Shown: piece by piece, positions 8,081 through 16,132 of the stretch
Numbering within the stretch: position 1 is the stretch's first letter
Layout: each line of letters starts with the position of its first letter
Notes under the pieces: generated by a model
Seen by the model: only the letters and a program-made list of their open reading frames with translations
What the model was told of the DNA's origin: nothing
The model's database searches: none
Made by a program: the position numbers and the translations under genes
Assembly (NCBI RefSeq): GCF_016863315.1
Contig: NZ_BOOQ01000010.1
Location: forward strand, 1-64,000
Reading direction: 5' to 3'
From: Planotetraspora silvatica
Lineage (GTDB): Bacteria > Actinomycetota > Actinomycetes > Streptosporangiales > Streptosporangiaceae
DNA: 64,000 nt

Positions 8081-8265
8081 GCGGGCAACCGGGCGCCGGC
8101 GCGGGTCCAGGCATCCTGGGCGCCCCTCGGCAGGTAGGTGACCGGCTGCTCGCTTCGCCGTACGAGATCGCGGATGTCGGTGACGGGCAGGCCGGTGGCG
8201 TCCGCGGTCATCTTGCACAGCAGGGCGTTGCGCGCGCCGCCGCCCACCAGGTGGACCTGCCTGGG
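8074..8265 (-). pseudogene. C-terminal remnant of a rhamnulokinase-like FGGY sugar kinase
   Basis: On the minus strand the sequence reads QVHLVGGGARNALLCKMTA and then DATGLPV. This is the signature C-terminal block of rhamnulokinases and other FGGY kinases, where a GGG-S-x-N loop contacts ATP. It is followed at once by TDIRDLVRRSEQPVTYLP to a stop at 8074, which resembles the very end of such kinases. The intervening helix that normally follows DATGLPV (an EATALGN-type segment) is missing, and nothing upstream of about 8265 encodes the first 400 residues. So it is a decayed fragment with a large 5' loss and an internal deletion. Confidence 0.7.
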
Positions 8266-8330
8266 GGTGGGTGCGGGTGGGCGAGTGCGCCGGGCGTTCG
8301 GTCGGGACGCACCGTACGGAGCCTTATGCG

Positions 8331-8527
8331 TGCATGATCACGCTGGGTGTTTGTGCACGTCACACCGTGCCTGCCAGAACCTGTGCATGATCACGAACGG
8401 TGTTCGCGCAGGTCGCGCGATGTATGGAAGAACCTGTGCATGATCACGCCGGGTGTTGGGGCAGGTCAGCCCGTACGTTGCCGAACCTGTGCATGATCAC
8501 GGCCAAGGGGTGGGGGCCGTGGGGAGG
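8331..8527 (-). repeat. 53-bp repeat array 1 (four units)
   Basis: The core GCATGATCACG recurs with its first T (TGCATGA) at 8331, 8384, 8437 and 8490, exactly 53 bp apart each time. Between cores, GCAGGTC and GAACCTG are conserved and the rest varies. Read on the minus strand, the array starts about 27 nt after the stop codon of the LuxR-type gene (8528) and each unit reads CGTGATCATGCACAGGTTC. It lies where that transcript would end. Confidence 0.92.
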
Positions 8528-10864
8528 TCAGGTGGTGTCTTGTTCGGCTTTTTGGGCTGTCATCCACGCCGCGATCTGGGCGCGTGAGGTGTAGCCCAGC
8601 TTGGCCAGGATGTGCTCGACGTGGCCCTCCGCCGTCCGCTGGGCGACCACGAGGGCGGCGGCGATCTCCTTGTTGCTCAGGCCCTGGGAGATCAGTTCGG
8701 CGATCTCCAGCTCGCGCGCGGTCAGCGGCGACGCCGCCGAGGCGGTCGCCCCCGCCTCCTCACTCGCCGGTTCGGCCCCGAGCGCCTCCGCGACGGCCTC
8801 GTCCAGAGTCAGCCGCCCGCCCTGCAGCATCGCGCGGGCGAGCCTCTTGGCACCGAGTTGGTTCTCGAGGACGGCGACGCACTCCTGGTGCTGCTCGACG
8901 TACCTTCCCATCCGCAGCGTGGAGACCCCGACCGTGCGGGCGATGGCGTCGGCCGCCCCGAGCAGGTGGGCCGCCTTCGTGTGGTGCCCCTCCGCGGAGA
9001 GGATCCAGGCCAGGACCTCGACGGCCGTCGCCAGGCTCAGCCTGTCGTCGAACGCCCTGCCGAGCAGCAGGCCCTCGCGCGCTGCCGCCGTGGCGCGTTC
9101 GTTGTCGCCCTGCCGCCACAGGTGGATGGCGAATATCGCCAGGGTCCAGGCGCGGCACCAGCTCTCCTCGCGGTCGGCGGACAACGCGAGCCCCCGCTCG
9201 AACAGTTCTCCCGCGCGTGCCCGGTCCCCGAGGCAGCCGGTCGCGTCCGCCAGGGCGAGCAGCGCGATCGCGACCGCGAAGCCGTCGCCCGCGGCGGTGA
9301 GCAGGGTGACGGCCTCCTCGAGCAGCGGAACCGCCTGCTCGAAGTCGCCGCGGTTGTGTGCCGCCTTGCCGGAGACCAGGCACACCTGGGACAGGCTCAC
9401 CGGATCGTCCAGCTCGCGGGCCAGGTCCCGGGCCTCTGCCAGCAGCGGCTCGCCCGCCGGGGCGTCCCCCTGGGTGAACGCCAGCCATGCCGATGTGCAC
9501 AACGCGTGAGCGCGGGCGGCGGTGCGGTCAGGCTCCGCGTCCAGCATGCGGCCGATCCAGTGGCGGCCCTGGATGAACAGCGAGTTGGGAAGCCAGTGAG
9601 GCCGGTGCAGGTCCGTGGCCATGCGGAGTCCGATCGCGGCCTCTCCGGGCTCCCGCAGGCAGAACTCCAGCGCGGCCCGGAGGTTGGCCTGCTCCTGCCT
9701 GAGCCGGCTGAACCAGGCGACCTGCCGGGGTCCGAACCACTCGGCGGCCGCCTGGCCGGTGAGCCGGAGGTAGAAGTCCCGGTGCCGGCGCGCCAGTGTC
9801 CGGCGTTCGTCCGGGCCGGGCTCCCGGGTCCTGGCGAACTCGCGCAGGGTCTCCAGCATGCGGTATCTGACGTCACCCGCGTGCTCCTCCCTGAGCAGCA
9901 GCGACTTGTCCACCACGGCGTCGAGGAGGTCGAGGACGTCCTCGCGGGCGATGCCGTCGCCCGAGCAGACGGCCTCGGCGGCTTCGAGATCGAAATGGCC
10001 CGGGAAGATCGACATTCGCGTCCACAACGTCCGCTCGGCGGGCGACAACAACTGGAAGCTCCAGTCGATCAGAGCGTGCAACGTCCGCTGGCGCGGCACC
10101 GCCGTACGGCTCCCGCCGGTGAGCCAGCGGTAGCGGTCGTCGAGGCGCTCGACGAGCCCGTCCACCGACAACGTCCGCAGCCGGACGGCGGCGAGCTCGA
10201 TCGCGAGAGGGATGCCGTCCAGCCGGCGGCACAGGGTGGCCACCGCCTCGCGGTTGCCGTCGTCGAGCGCGAACCCGGGCAGGACGGCCGCCGCGCGCTC
10301 GGTGAAGAGGGTGACCGCGTCGTAGCGCTCCAGGGCCTTCAGCGTCCGGGCGCCGTCGGACTCGGGCACGGGGAGCGGAGCGACCCGCATGACACGTTCA
10401 CCCGTGATCCCGAGTGACTGCCGGCTCGTCGTGAGGATCCGGAGCTCGGGGATGCCGCGCAGGAGGGTGTCGGCGAGCGTGGCCACGGCGTCGAGCAGGT
10501 GCTCGCAGTTGTCGAGAACGAGCAACGTCCGGCGGGTGGAGAGGAATTCCGACAGCGCCCGCACGGGGCACCCCGTGGTCTGGTCGCGCAGGCCCACGGT
10601 CGCCGCGACCGTCTGGCCCACCAGAGCGGGATCGTCGAGCCCGCTCAGGTCGGCCAGCCAGACCTCGTCGAAAGCGCGGTGCTGCTCGAAGGCGGCGCGC
10701 AGGGCGAGCCGGGTCTTGCCGACTCCGCCCACGCCGGTGAGGGTCACCAGGCGCGAGACGGACAGCAGCCGCCTGATCTCCGCGAGCTCGTGCCTGCGGC
10801 CCACGAAGCTCGTGACGTCGGCGGGAAGATTGCCGACCTGCCGCGTGAACGCCGTACCGGCCAT
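8528..10864 (-). CDS. NB-ARC/TPR/LuxR-type transcriptional regulator (paralogue A)
   Basis: A 778-residue cytoplasmic regulator. A STAND-type ATPase domain carries the P-loop GVGGVGKT at residues 44-51, followed by LLVLDNCEHLL (Walker B) and a GLPLAIELA-type motif seen as GIPLAIELA. The middle is helical TPR-like repeats (~340-680). A LuxR helix-turn-helix closes the protein (LTARELEIAELISQGLSNKEI). ATP binding probably gates DNA binding; ligand and targets are unknown. A divergent paralogue of the same architecture starts at 10987, so the two share a 120-bp control region. A TAGCGT hexamer lies eight bases before the ATG, suggesting a leaderless mRNA. Confidence 0.87.
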   Translation of the reverse strand: MAGTAFTRQVGNLPADVTSFVGRRHELAEIRRLLSVSRLVTLTGVGGVGKTRLALRAAFEQHRAFDEVWLADLSGLDDPALVGQTVAATVGLRDQTTGCPVRALSEFLSTRRTLLVLDNCEHLLDAVATLADTLLRGIPELRILTTSRQSLGITGERVMRVAPLPVPESDGARTLKALERYDAVTLFTERAAAVLPGFALDDGNREAVATLCRRLDGIPLAIELAAVRLRTLSVDGLVERLDDRYRWLTGGSRTAVPRQRTLHALIDWSFQLLSPAERTLWTRMSIFPGHFDLEAAEAVCSGDGIAREDVLDLLDAVVDKSLLLREEHAGDVRYRMLETLREFARTREPGPDERRTLARRHRDFYLRLTGQAAAEWFGPRQVAWFSRLRQEQANLRAALEFCLREPGEAAIGLRMATDLHRPHWLPNSLFIQGRHWIGRMLDAEPDRTAARAHALCTSAWLAFTQGDAPAGEPLLAEARDLARELDDPVSLSQVCLVSGKAAHNRGDFEQAVPLLEEAVTLLTAAGDGFAVAIALLALADATGCLGDRARAGELFERGLALSADREESWCRAWTLAIFAIHLWRQGDNERATAAAREGLLLGRAFDDRLSLATAVEVLAWILSAEGHHTKAAHLLGAADAIARTVGVSTLRMGRYVEQHQECVAVLENQLGAKRLARAMLQGGRLTLDEAVAEALGAEPASEEAGATASAASPLTARELEIAELISQGLSNKEIAAALVVAQRTAEGHVEHILAKLGYTSRAQIAAWMTAQKAEQDTT

Positions 10865-10986
10865 GATTTTTAACGCTAGGCGGCGGAAAGTGCCTGGTCA
10901 AACCGGATCGGTGTGGTTTGGGGCAGAAATGTACCCTGAATATGGCAGGGCATAATTCGCTCGGGATCGGGGTGGCCGAAAGCGGT

Positions 10987-13338
10987 ATGACCGCGGTGCT
11001 ACCGGGAGCCTCGACGCGGCGGCCCTCAGGGCTGCCCGCCGAGGTGACGAGTTTCGTGGGGCGTCGGCACGAGATGGCCGAGGTCCGAAGGCTGCTGTCC
11101 GGCTCGCGCGTCGTGACCCTCACCGGCGTGGGCGGGGTCGGCAAGACGCGGCTGGCGCTGCGAGCGGCCGTCGAGGCGCGCCGGCAGTTCCCCGACGGCG
11201 TCTGGCTGGTCGAACTCGCCGGGCTCGACGACGCCGACCTGCTCGCGCAGACCATCGCGGAGGGTCTGGAGATCCGCGACTTCTCCCGGATGCCTCCTTC
11301 TGACCTGATCGTCGAGCATCTGGCGGACAGGCAGGCGCTGATCGTGCTCGACAACTGCGAGCACCTGCTGATCGAGTGCGCCGTCCTCGTGGACACGCTG
11401 GTCCGGGCCCTTCCCGACCTGCGCGTGCTGGCGACGAGCAGGCAACCGCTCGGCATCGCCAGCGAGCAGACGCTCCACCTCGCCCCGTTGCCGGTCCGGG
11501 AGGCCTCGCCGCTCGCGTCGGAGGCGCTCGTGGAGTCCGACGCCATCCAGTTGTTCGCCGAGCGCGCGGCGGCCGTGGTTCCGTACTTCGAGGTGACGCC
11601 GGACAACCAGGAGGTCGTCGCGGCGATCTGCCGGCGGCTCGACGGACTGCCCCTCGCGATCGAACTCGCCGCGGCGCGGCTGCGCGCCCTGTCGGCCGAG
11701 CAGGTCCTCGCCCGGCTGGACGACAGGTTCCGCCTGCTCACCTCGGGGTCGAGGGTGGCGCTGCCCCGCCAGCGGACGCTTCGTGCGCTGATGGACTGGA
11801 GCTACGAGTTGTGCACGGAACAGGAGAGGCTCCTGTGGCAGCGGATCTCGGTGTTCGCGGGTGGCCTGGACCTCGAGGCCGCCGAGGAGGTGTGCTCGGG
11901 AGACGGCATCGCGAGGGGGGACGTCCTCGACGTGGTGACCGGCCTGGTGGACAAGTCGGTGCTGGCCAGGGAGGAGCAGCATGGGGCGGTCCGCTACCGG
12001 TTGCTGGAGACCGTCCGGCAGTACGGCAGGGAGCGTCTCGCCGCCACCGGTCAGGAGTCCGCTCTGCGACGGCGGCACTGCGATCATTACCGGGCCCTGG
12101 CCGCCCGCGCGCGTGCCGAGCTGTTCGGTCCCGCGCAGGTGGACTGGTTCCTGCGTCTTTCCACTGAACACGCCAACCTGCGCAACGCCCTGGAGCACTG
12201 CTTCGCCGACCCGAGCGACTGCGGCGAGGGCCTCACGATGACGACCGACCTGCTCTATCACTGGATCAGCGGCTACTACCTCGGAGAGGGCAGGCGCTGG
12301 CTGGAGGAGGGCCTGGCACAGGACACGGTGCCGGATGAGGAGCGGGGCAGGGCGTTGTGGGCCGCCGCCTGGGTCGCCCTGGTCCAGGCGGACATCCCGT
12401 CGGCGGCCGCCCTGATCGAGGAGGCCGGCTCCGTGGCGGAGACGCTCGGGTCCGAGAGCCTGCTCGCCTACGTCACCCTCTTCCAGGGCATGGTCGCCAC
12501 GTGCCGGGGCGAGGCCGAGACCTCGATCAAGCTGCACCACGAGGCGGTGAATCTGCAGCGATGCGCGGGGGACCCGCTCGGTCTCGCGCTCGCGCTCATC
12601 CGGCTGTCCCTCGTGCACTCCGTCGTGGGGGAGGACCTGCTGGCGGTGTCCGACGCCGAGGAGGCCGTGGCGATCTGTGAGGCCCATGGGGAGAAGTGGC
12701 ACCGGGCGTACGCGATGGCGGCCATGGGCATCGGGGTCTGGCGCCTCGGCGACTCCCGACGGGCCGCGGTGCTGGAGAAGGAGAGCCTCAGGTTCAACGA
12801 CGCGCTCGACGACGCGCTCGGAGTCGCGATCGGCCTGGAGGCGCTGGCCTGGATCGCCGCGGGCGAGGAGCGGTACGAGCGGGCCGCCCGCCTGCTGGGC
12901 GCGCTGAAGGGCGTGTGGGGTGTGCTGGGCGCCCCGCTGTCGGGATTCGGCCATCTCGCCTGCTACCACGACGAATGTGAGGCGCGGACGCTTCGAGCGC
13001 TGGGCGAGCAGGACTTCCGGGCCGCGGTCAAGGACGGCGCCGCGTTGCCGTACGAAGAGGTGATCACCTATGCGTTGCAGGAGGAGGCGATCGGCGCGAA
13101 GCCGGTGGAGCCGGCCGCCCGCCTGGCCCCGCTGACGCGGAGGGAGACGGAGATCGCCGAGCTCGTCTCACGGGGACTCAGCAACAAGGAGATCGCGGCG
13201 GCGCTGGTGATCTCACAGCGCACGGCCGAAGGTCATATCGAGCACATCTTGAACAAGCTGGGATTCAACTCGCGGGCGCAGGTCGCCGCGTGGCTCAGTG
13301 AGCGGAGGGGGTACCCGCGGGCAGCTCGAACCACATGA
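10987..13338 (+). CDS. NB-ARC/TPR/LuxR-type transcriptional regulator (paralogue B)
   Basis: 783 residues with the same order as its divergent neighbour: P-loop GVGGVGKT (residues 47-54), IVLDNCEHLL, GLPLAIELA, a TPR-like middle and a C-terminal LuxR domain (LTRRETEIAELVSRGLSNKEI). The ATG at 10987 is chosen because it leaves 15 residues before the conserved LPAEVTSFVGRRHE, matching the 13 in the paralogue; in-frame starts at 10918 and 10942 would add a poorly conserved extension. The two genes are clearly an old inverted duplication. The 3' end overlaps the convergent ATP-binding-protein gene by 44 bp. Confidence 0.85.
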   Translation: MTAVLPGASTRRPSGLPAEVTSFVGRRHEMAEVRRLLSGSRVVTLTGVGGVGKTRLALRAAVEARRQFPDGVWLVELAGLDDADLLAQTIAEGLEIRDFSRMPPSDLIVEHLADRQALIVLDNCEHLLIECAVLVDTLVRALPDLRVLATSRQPLGIASEQTLHLAPLPVREASPLASEALVESDAIQLFAERAAAVVPYFEVTPDNQEVVAAICRRLDGLPLAIELAAARLRALSAEQVLARLDDRFRLLTSGSRVALPRQRTLRALMDWSYELCTEQERLLWQRISVFAGGLDLEAAEEVCSGDGIARGDVLDVVTGLVDKSVLAREEQHGAVRYRLLETVRQYGRERLAATGQESALRRRHCDHYRALAARARAELFGPAQVDWFLRLSTEHANLRNALEHCFADPSDCGEGLTMTTDLLYHWISGYYLGEGRRWLEEGLAQDTVPDEERGRALWAAAWVALVQADIPSAAALIEEAGSVAETLGSESLLAYVTLFQGMVATCRGEAETSIKLHHEAVNLQRCAGDPLGLALALIRLSLVHSVVGEDLLAVSDAEEAVAICEAHGEKWHRAYAMAAMGIGVWRLGDSRRAAVLEKESLRFNDALDDALGVAIGLEALAWIAAGEERYERAARLLGALKGVWGVLGAPLSGFGHLACYHDECEARTLRALGEQDFRAAVKDGAALPYEEVITYALQEEAIGAKPVEPAARLAPLTRRETEIAELVSRGLSNKEIAAALVISQRTAEGHIEHILNKLGFNSRAQVAAWLSERRGYPRAARTT

Positions 13339-13849
13339 CCTTGCCGGTGGGGGTGCGGGACCCGCCCCAGCAGCAGGCCAGTGTGTCGAGCAGGCAGAGG
13401 CCGCGGCCGCCTTCGTCGTCGTGTCCCGCGCAGTACGCGCTCGGCAGCACCGTGCCCGCGTCCTCGACCTCGCAGCGCAGCAGGCCTTCCATGGTCGAAA
13501 GGGTCAGTCCGACCGGTCCGTGCGCGTGGCACAGGGCGTTGGTGACCAGTTCGCTGACGAGCAACTCGGCGACGTCGGCGACTTCCTCCATGCCCCAGGC
13601 CGCCAACCGGTCGCGGGTGAGCCGCCGTGCCCTGGCGACGGAACGGGCGTTGGCCGCCAACGGCCAGAACGACATTTGCACCTCGGGTCCTTCAACCATG
13701 ATCACGCGATGCCGTCGGCGGGTGGCCGTCCAGCGCTCCCGGGCGGCGGCGTGCCGCTCGTCGCGGATGGGCGAGAAACACATGGACGTCCCCACTCGCC
13801 ACGGCGGATTGCCCGCCTTGGCGTGGAGAGACGTCATGATCTGGGTCAT
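13295..13849 (-). CDS. ATP-binding protein, anti-sigma-factor (RsbW/HATPase_c) type
   Basis: 184 residues with the GHKL ATPase fold of serine-kinase anti-sigma factors: an N-box helix VSELVTNALCHAHG (around residue 105), where N binds Mg-ATP, and a G1/G2 region EVEDAGTVLP...GGRGLCLLDTLA. Such proteins bind sigma or anti-anti-sigma partners. The start overlaps the DUF5999 stop as ATGA, which fixes it and implies coupled translation. The first ~60 residues are basic and not part of the fold. A conserved Cys pair (LACCWGG) is notable. The 3' end runs 44 bp antisense into the LuxR-type gene. Confidence 0.8.
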   Translation of the reverse strand: MTQIMTSLHAKAGNPPWRVGTSMCFSPIRDERHAAARERWTATRRRHRVIMVEGPEVQMSFWPLAANARSVARARRLTRDRLAAWGMEEVADVAELLVSELVTNALCHAHGPVGLTLSTMEGLLRCEVEDAGTVLPSAYCAGHDDEGGRGLCLLDTLACCWGGSRTPTGKVMWFELPAGTPSAH

Positions 13850-14040
13850 GCCGCGACGCCCACGCTCGCACGGTGGGCCGGGATGCTGCTTCCGTCGGGC
13901 AGGAGCTCACCGGTGTCATCGAAGAGCACCACGCCGTTGCACAGCAGGCCCCATCCCTGCTCGGGGTGGAAGGCGACCAGATGTGCGGCCTCACGATCGG
14001 AGGCGGTGGCGGGTGGGCACGGAGGCTGGTGCTGGCACAT
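13846..14040 (-). CDS. DUF5999 family small protein
   Basis: A 64-residue protein beginning MCQHQPPCP and containing VAFHPEQGWGLLCNGVVLFD, the pattern of DUF5999 proteins that in streptomycetes sit next to anti-sigma-like ATP-binding proteins, as here. Function unknown; the conserved Cys/His at the N-terminus (C2, H4, C8) could bind metal. AAGGGA precedes the ATG. Its stop overlaps the next start by 4 bp (ATGA), so the two are one operon. Confidence 0.78.
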   Translation of the reverse strand: MCQHQPPCPPATASDREAAHLVAFHPEQGWGLLCNGVVLFDDTGELLPDGSSIPAHRASVGVAA

Positions 14041-14306
14041 GATTCGTTTCCCTTGGTCCTCGCTGAGGATAGATGGGACTTTCTTGACGACGTTTTCAGC
14101 ATCTCGCGTCCGAGTGCTGGTAGAGCACGGGGAAAACCCCCGTATCGGTACCCATTCCGCCCTACGTAGGTAGTGCGTATCCCTGCAAGCACCCCTGAAA
14201 GTAGATCCTATTTCTCCTCTCTACCCATATTTAGCCCAGATTGTCACGATTTGGCGGATCTGAGCCGGTCTGAGAGGGGGTGTGAGGGCTCACTAGAGTT
14301 GACCGT
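14041..14306. promoter_or_regulatory. AT-rich divergent control region with a CCTACGTAGG palindrome
   Basis: A 266-bp gap between divergent starts (14040 minus, 14307 plus). It is AT-richer than its surroundings. It holds a perfect 10-bp palindrome, CCTACGTAGG (14161-14170), and TAGAGT (14294-14299), seven bases before the ATG at 14307, the expected -10 for a leaderless transcript. No gene is seen in it. Confidence 0.5.
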
Positions 14307-14768
14307 ATGAGCCCAAAGATCGCGACCGCGGACACCGTCACCCGTGAGCAGCTTCTCGAATTCCTCCGGGAACGGCACCGGGCGATCGTCATCACGACAC
14401 GGCGTGACGGTCTCCCGCAGGCGTCGCCCGTCACGTGCGGCGTCGACGCGGAGGGCCGGATCGTCGTCTCGACCTATCCCGAACGTGCCAAGACCCGCAA
14501 CGCCCGCCGGTCCGAGCAGGTGAGCGTGGTCGTCCTGTCAGACGACTTCGACGGCCCGTGGGTCCAGGTGGACGGCACCGCCGAGGTCATCGACATGCCC
14601 GAGGCCGTGGAGCCGCTGGTGGACTACTACCGCTCGATCGCGGGCGAGCATCCCGACTGGGACGAATACCGCGCGGCCATGGAGCGCCAGGGCAAGTCGC
14701 TGCTCCGCGTCACCCCCACCCGCTGGGGCCCGGTCGCCACCGGCGGCTTCCCCGCGCGCCTCGCCTAG
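14307..14768 (+). CDS. PPOX-class (F420-dependent type) flavin-binding-fold oxidoreductase
   Basis: 153 residues of the split-barrel fold shared with pyridoxamine-5'-phosphate oxidases. RAIVITTRRDGLPQASPVT, the RIVVSTYPERAKTRN segment and the RVTPTRWGPVATGG end are typical of the actinobacterial PPOX class that uses F420 or flavin. The substrate is unknown. TAGAGT seven bases before the ATG suggests leaderless expression. The stop TAG (14766-14768) opens a 17-bp tandem repeat. Confidence 0.82.
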   Translation: MSPKIATADTVTREQLLEFLRERHRAIVITTRRDGLPQASPVTCGVDAEGRIVVSTYPERAKTRNARRSEQVSVVVLSDDFDGPWVQVDGTAEVIDMPEAVEPLVDYYRSIAGEHPDWDEYRAAMERQGKSLLRVTPTRWGPVATGGFPARLA

Positions 14769-14820
14769 GTTCTCGTGCACCTTAGGTTCTCGTGCACCTC
14801 GCCGAGGTTCCCGTGAACCT
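14766..14820. repeat. 17-bp repeats starting at a stop codon
   Basis: Two identical units TAGGTTCTCGTGCACCT (14766-14782 and 14783-14799) and a third variant GAGGTTCCCGTGAACCT (14804-14820). The first three bases of unit 1 are the stop codon of the upstream PPOX gene. The third unit is an inverted repeat (AGGTTC/GAACCT), so it could fold as a small terminator hairpin. Confidence 0.8.
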
Positions 14821-14923
14821 CACCTGCCCCCGGGGCGTCATCCTTACTGCCCGGTAGAGCCGCCCGTCCGGCATGAGGACGCAGGCCTGCCGGCCGTGAC
14901 CTGACGCGCGGGGAGGGGATGGG

Positions 14924-16132
14924 GTGCGGCTTCGGTCTGGCGTGGCGAGATCGGGGGACCTGGCCGGGTACTACCGTGCCGAGCGGTACCGGTCCGCGCG
15001 CGAGCGGATGGAATGGTCCCTCGCCCGCATCTTCCTGCTGTTCCGCCTGCTGCACGTCTTCCAGATGGCCGGCACCGCCGTCGACATGCTCCATCGGCTC
15101 GACCCGGTGGCGGGCGCCGCGATCCTGGTCATCGGCGGCGCCGAGACGGTGTGGCTGTTCGCCCGGATCGTCCGCAGGAGAGAGTACGGCGGAGGCCTGA
15201 CGGCCGGCGTCGACATCGGCAGCGGGGTCCTGATGCTGGTGATCGCGGGCCTCGGCGCTCCGGCGGCGGATCGGCCGGAGGCGCTCGCCCCGCTGGTCTT
15301 CTGGACGACCGACCAGATCAGCGGCGCCGCGCTGTCCCGCAACCTCCGGATCCTCGTCGCGGGGACCGCCTCCATCACCGTTCTCTATCTCGGGGTCGTC
15401 CTCCTCGGAGTGCCGGCCGAGGCGCTGGAGTCCGCGACCATCATCGCGGCCAGCGGTTTCGTGGTGCTCGCCACGGTGATCGAGCGGGGGGCCGCCTATC
15501 TGCGGCGCACGGCCGCGGATCTGGCCGACCTGAGCCGCCGCGCGGCCGAGGAACGGGCCTATCTCCAGCTCGCCTCCGAGCTGTACAACCATTGGGGCAA
15601 CACCCTGCTCAAGGTCACGGCCCACGACTGCGCCCGCGTCGGCGAGTTCGACGAGCTCCGCCAGATGTTGCGGGCCGACTACGCCCGCCTGCGCGTGTTC
15701 TTCGACACGGGCATGGCCGCCGACCGCACGTCCCTGCTGCGCATCCTGCACAGGGAGATCCTCGACGCCCGTGACAGGCGCCTGATCGCCGAGCCCGTCA
15801 TCTCGGAAAGCTTCCGTGAGTACGCCGCGACCGTGCCGGAACGGGTGCAGCTCATCTTCGCGGACGCCCTGCGGGCGGTCCTGCTGAACGTCACCGACCA
15901 CGCCCGTACGGACCACACCTACGTCCGTGCCGACATACGAGGAGGCAGGGCCGCCGTCGCGGTCACCGACCATGGGCCGGGGTTCCCCGAGAAGCCGGTC
16001 CTGGGCAGCCTCAACGTGATCAAGGCCGGCCTCCAGTCGCTGGGCGGTGACCTGACCTGGCCTTCCATCCCGGGGGACACCAAGGTGATCATCGAGTTCC
16101 CGCTGGCCGCCGTCGCGGAGGAGGCGAGATGA
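14924..16132 (+). CDS. Membrane sensor histidine kinase-like protein
   Basis: 402 residues. About five membrane helices (residues ~35-185) are followed by a dimerisation helix and a C-terminal HATPase_c domain. The ATP site is seen as LLNVTDHARTD (N-box type) and VTDHGPGFPEK (G1). The helix LQLASELYNHWGNTLLKVTAH lies where the phospho-acceptor H-box should be; the histidine near it is not in a canonical LHD context, so autophosphorylation is inferred. GGGAGGGG lies just before GTG 14924. It overlaps the response-regulator gene by ATGA, so the two form a two-component system. The signal is unknown. Confidence 0.78.
   Translation: MRLRSGVARSGDLAGYYRAERYRSARERMEWSLARIFLLFRLLHVFQMAGTAVDMLHRLDPVAGAAILVIGGAETVWLFARIVRRREYGGGLTAGVDIGSGVLMLVIAGLGAPAADRPEALAPLVFWTTDQISGAALSRNLRILVAGTASITVLYLGVVLLGVPAEALESATIIAASGFVVLATVIERGAAYLRRTAADLADLSRRAAEERAYLQLASELYNHWGNTLLKVTAHDCARVGEFDELRQMLRADYARLRVFFDTGMAADRTSLLRILHREILDARDRRLIAEPVISESFREYAATVPERVQLIFADALRAVLLNVTDHARTDHTYVRADIRGGRAAVAVTDHGPGFPEKPVLGSLNVIKAGLQSLGGDLTWPSIPGDTKVIIEFPLAAVAEEAR

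Noticed and set aside
7649-8218. Minus-strand frame with repeated LIRAG pentapeptides
   Set aside because: It arises from the 15-bp DNA repeat, has no start signal, and is antisense to the coiled-coil gene; the kinase remnant uses another frame.
8331-8527. CRISPR array (short repeat, variable spacer)
   Set aside because: The interval between cores is also partly conserved (GCAGGTC, GAACCTG), the core is about 20 bp, the orientation flips within one locus, and no cas gene is present.
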